Assembly: GCA_030824175.1 (NCBI GenBank)
Contig: JAVBYH010000267.1
Span: 1-9,145, forward strand
DNA length: 9,145 nucleotides
Reading direction: 5' to 3'
Origin: Bacteroidota bacterium
GTDB taxonomy: Bacteria; Bacteroidota; Ignavibacteria; UBA10030; UBA8401
The notes beneath the pieces were generated by a model. That model made no database searches. It worked only from the letters and a program-made list of their open reading frames with translations, and had not been told where the DNA came from. Of the stretch, positions 6,838 through 9,145 are shown piece after piece. Position numbers and translations under genes: made by a program. Every line of letters begins with the position of its first letter. Position 1 is the first letter of the stretch.

Positions 6838-6898
6838 CCGGTTGCACGGACAGACCGGTTTACACATATCACAGACACTTCACCAACGGGCAGGTCTT

Positions 6899-6991
6899 AT
6901 GAATCCTTCAATCCAACGCAGGGATTTCCTGAAATACACCGGCATCGCCGCTGCGGCCGCCGGACTTCCAGTGCATCTTCTGCACGCAGAG
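6899..6991 (+). other. Tat-type signal peptide of the glycosidase-like protein
   Basis: Residues 1-31 have an N-region with two arginines (Arg7-Arg8) in RRDFLK, which matches the Tat motif (RRxFLK) closely. An Ala-rich hydrophobic core (IAAAAAGL, 16-23) and a small-residue exit near Ala30 follow. There is no lipobox cysteine, so a periplasmic or secreted soluble product is expected rather than a lipoprotein. Confidence 0.7.
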
Positions 6992-9142
6992 ATCGCACGC
7001 GAAACCGCACTCCAAGAGCCCGCCGCTCCGGGCGCCGAGACGCCTCCGGTACCGCGCGATCAGAAACTGAACATCGATTTTCAATCGAACAACGACGGCT
7101 GCGAGTATTACTTTCTCGGCAACGGCCTCATCACCGCAGCGATCCAGTCGGTGAAGGCAAGCGAAGCGGGCACGCATTGCGGCGTGCTCCTCATGTCCCC
7201 CGAACATTTCGGACGGAAGGCGAGCACGTTCCTGTATCATCCCGAACGCGGCCTCCAGAATTCACTCTTCAACGTCGTCGTGAACGACGCAGGGTATTCG
7301 CCGAAACCCGAATCCTCTAAACTGTCGTGGACGTATCCCGACGCGATCCCGACTGTCACGGCGGAGTGGCAGGCCGGAGCTTGCGCCGTGCGTGAAGACA
7401 CCTTCTGCCCGATCGGCGAGCCCGCGCTCGTGCGCACAATCACCGTGCGCAACACATCGAGCGCTCCCGTGAAGGCGCTCGCCTATATTGCGCTCTACCC
7501 GAACCTCATGCTCTTCGACGAATATTCGGTCGACAGGACGCGCATGACGCTGACGGCGAAGGGCTTCTCCGAGATGCGCATGTTCTCTCCGCACACGACG
7601 CGTGTGGGCGACAGGCATCTTTATTTCGAATTCGGTGAGCTGGCCCCCGATGCTTCATCGACCGTCACCGTGGTGCTCATCGTGGATAAGACGCGTGAGG
7701 AGTTCGAGAAAAAGACGATGGATGCGCTCAGAAAAGAATCGAGCGCGTACTGGAGCTCGTCGACGAACATGACGACGAACAAGCCTGCGTACGATCATCT
7801 CTATCATACATCCCTGTCGTCGCTGAGGGCCGCTGTGGCGCGCTCCGGAAAGATGGACGGCGGCATCTGGCAGTACAACCTCGAATGGGTGCGCGACCAG
7901 AGCATGGTCGCATGCGCATGCTCGATGATGGGACGGACCGACATCGCCGAATCGCTCCTGCGCCGGATGTTCACCTATTCGGTGGACGAATTCGGCGGCA
8001 CGGTCGACGCGAGCCGCACGCGTCCGTCCGAGACGATGGAGCTCGATCAGAACGGCGAACTCATCTATGCGCTGTGGATGCACAGGGCATGGAGCGGCAG
8101 CGACGCGCTCGTGCGGGAGTATTGGGGGAAGGTGCAGCTCCTTGCGGACTATGTGCTGAAGCCCGTCTTCCGCGACCCGGCCGTCGGACTCGTGAAGAAC
8201 ACACGCGAATACTGGGAACGCGATGCGAACTTCGGCGTGAAGGAAGGCTACGAACTGACGTATCAGATGTGGAATATTATCGGCCTCGAGAAGGCCGCGG
8301 AATTCGCAGACGCCATGCAGGCGCCCGGGGACGCACAGCGCTGGCGCGCGGCATCGGCGCTGATGAAGACTTCGTTCCTGTCGCATCCGAAATTTTCGAA
8401 CGTGCATGAGAATCGTTTCATCAAGCGCCGCAACGCCGACGGCACGCCCCAGTTCACATTCGAACCCCGTAACCGCAAGAGCATCCCCGCCGGCATGCCG
8501 ATGAATGTTGAAACCGTGTCGTACTGCGATCCTGACTCGTCCAATGTGCAGCCAATCATCTACGGGATCGTCGATCCGAAGGGCGAGCTTGCGGCGAACA
8601 CGCTCCGCTCGATGGAAGAATTGTGGAATCAGCGCTGGACCGACGGCGGCTACGGACGGTATCATGTGACATCGGAATCGGATTCGCCGGGATCGTGGCC
8701 GATCGCGACGATGTTCGTCGCCCGTGCATCGCTCGAAGCGGGGAACGACGAGAAGGTGATCCGCGTGCTGGACTGGCTCGGGAAGGTCAAGGGCGGCGCA
8801 TCGGGAGCGTGGCTCGAATTCTACGGCGACCGTCCCGTGCCGCCGCTGCCGCCGGTGGGCATCGTCGTCTGGTCGTGGGCCGAGATCGTCATGTTCTTCG
8901 TGCATCATGTGCTCGGCGTGCGTCCGTCGCCGACCGAGCTTGTGATCCGGCCCAAATTGTTCAAGGGCCTCGACTCTGTCGATGCCGCCGTGCCGGTCCA
9001 CGGCTCGGTCGTCACGGTGAAAATTCGCAGGGCTGAAAAGCAGGCCTATGCGCTCGTGGACGGGAAGAAGACCGCCATGAAGGGCGGAACGCTCACGCTG
9101 CCTCACACGGCCGCGCCCCGCACCGTCGAACTCTTTTTGTAG
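6899..9142 (+). CDS. Exported six-hairpin glycosidase-like protein (Tat-type leader)
   Basis: A 747-aa protein that looks like an exported carbohydrate-active enzyme. The ATG at 6899 places a twin-arginine leader at the N-terminus: QRRDFLK (6-12), then a hydrophobic Ala-rich stretch (15-30), with cleavage likely near residue 30. Residues about 55-270 look like a beta-sandwich. Residues about 295-670 are helical and match the (alpha/alpha)6 glycosidase superfamily: GGIWQYNLEWVRDQ (321-334, resembling the Arg-Asp segment of glucoamylase-type enzymes), ETMELDQNGEL (378-388), YWERDANFGVKEGYELTYQMW (split here as 438-448 and 449-458), and WLEFYGDRP (638-646). The C-terminal beta domain begins at LGVRPSPTELVIRPKL (672-687), a typical ending in GH15/65/78/95-like proteins. 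Acidic catalytic candidates are Asp333, Glu381, Glu440 and Glu449, which I cannot rank. The GH family is unassigned. Its stop codon lies in a repeat element. Confidence 0.8.
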   Translation: MNPSIQRRDFLKYTGIAAAAAGLPVHLLHAEIARETALQEPAAPGAETPPVPRDQKLNIDFQSNNDGCEYYFLGNGLITAAIQSVKASEAGTHCGVLLMSPEHFGRKASTFLYHPERGLQNSLFNVVVNDAGYSPKPESSKLSWTYPDAIPTVTAEWQAGACAVREDTFCPIGEPALVRTITVRNTSSAPVKALAYIALYPNLMLFDEYSVDRTRMTLTAKGFSEMRMFSPHTTRVGDRHLYFEFGELAPDASSTVTVVLIVDKTREEFEKKTMDALRKESSAYWSSSTNMTTNKPAYDHLYHTSLSSLRAAVARSGKMDGGIWQYNLEWVRDQSMVACACSMMGRTDIAESLLRRMFTYSVDEFGGTVDASRTRPSETMELDQNGELIYALWMHRAWSGSDALVREYWGKVQLLADYVLKPVFRDPAVGLVKNTREYWERDANFGVKEGYELTYQMWNIIGLEKAAEFADAMQAPGDAQRWRAASALMKTSFLSHPKFSNVHENRFIKRRNADGTPQFTFEPRNRKSIPAGMPMNVETVSYCDPDSSNVQPIIYGIVDPKGELAANTLRSMEELWNQRWTDGGYGRYHVTSESDSPGSWPIATMFVARASLEAGNDEKVIRVLDWLGKVKGGASGAWLEFYGDRPVPPLPPVGIVVWSWAEIVMFFVHHVLGVRPSPTELVIRPKLFKGLDSVDAAVPVHGSVVTVKIRRAEKQAYALVDGKKTAMKGGTLTLPHTAAPRTVELFL

Positions 9143-9145
9143 GGC
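9134..9145 (+). repeat. Partial fourth copy of the hairpin repeat at the window edge
   Basis: TTTTTGTAGGGC is identical to the conserved core of the three intergenic copies (T run, GTA, GGGC), with five visible T instead of six. It runs off the window, so the hairpin cannot be seen. Its TAG (9140-9142) is the stop codon of the glycosidase-like gene. Confidence 0.65.

Larger units (their letters stand above)
6700..6898. repeat. Intergenic cluster of three T-rich hairpin repeats
   Basis: This gap of 199 nt holds three imperfect direct copies of one unit: a TTG/TTTG-rich lead, six T, GTA, then an inverted repeat beginning GGGCGA. Six-T runs begin at 6719, 6760 and 6808, giving spacings of 41 and 48 nt. 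Base composition differs sharply from the GC-rich genes around it. After the third copy, 6838-6898 hold only a weak 5-bp inverted repeat (CCGGT 6838-6842, ACCGG 6854-6858) and no clear promoter. The unit resembles dispersed REP-type elements; a partial fourth copy closes the window. Confidence 0.85.

Noticed and set aside
6842..6870. Possible promoter (TTGCAC, 17 nt, CATATC) for the glycosidase gene
   Set aside because: The -10 box matches at only three of six positions, and such matches occur by chance in sequence like this.
6645..6878. Minus-strand frame with a repeated GEISFRPTKNK-type peptide across the repeat array
   Set aside because: The peptide repetition is only the translation of the hairpin repeat. 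No ribosome binding site or domain supports a gene.
6824..6898. In-frame upstream start of the glycosidase inside repeat copy 3
   Set aside because: It would place 25 repeat-derived residues before a good Tat leader. The ATG at 6899 puts the twin arginines at residues 7-8 as expected.
7655..9106. Long open frame on the - strand opposite the glycosidase (483 codons)
   Set aside because: It is rich in Arg and His, as expected for the antisense of a GC-rich gene, with no recognisable domain. The + strand product has clear family structure.

Overview
The window is about 9.1 kb of GC-rich bacterial DNA. All six genes lie on the + strand, with short gaps, and there are no RNA genes, transposases or CRISPR arrays. 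The host is most likely a heterotrophic Gram-negative bacterium. An FCB-group or Bacteroidota-like lineage would fit: two genes have A-rich or featureless leaders without a Shine-Dalgarno site, the glycosidase has a twin-arginine type leader, and there are symporter-based uptake genes. This placement is an inference and is weak.

Layout. Positions 1-1130 hold the 3' part of a PLP-dependent class V aminotransferase whose start lies upstream of the window. It is followed, with gaps of only 29 and 33 nt, by two tandem sodium:solute symporter (SSS) paralogues (1160-3040 and 3074-4972). These align without a gap over 620 residues at about 60 % identity by hand count. Positions 4973-5095 are an AT-rich intergenic region with a plausible sigma70-type promoter, and a near-perfect 23-bp palindrome just downstream of it. 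Next comes an IclR-family regulator (5096-5875), whose stop codon overlaps by 4 nt the start of a sugar phosphate isomerase/epimerase-like TIM-barrel protein (5872-6699). Positions 6700-6898 carry three copies of a T-rich hairpin repeat. The last gene (6899-9142) encodes an exported six-hairpin (alpha/alpha-barrel) glycosidase-like protein, and its stop codon falls inside the beginning of a fourth copy of the same repeat at the window edge.

How the genes may work together. The content fits a carbohydrate or sugar-derivative utilisation locus. An exported glycosidase would release a sugar or sugar acid outside the cytoplasm, one or both Na+ symporters would import it, a TIM-barrel isomerase/epimerase and perhaps the aminotransferase would act on it inside, and an IclR regulator would sense an intermediate and probably control its own operon through the palindrome. 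No gene reveals the exact substrate. The proposed pathway is inferred from context, whereas the family assignments rest on visible motifs.
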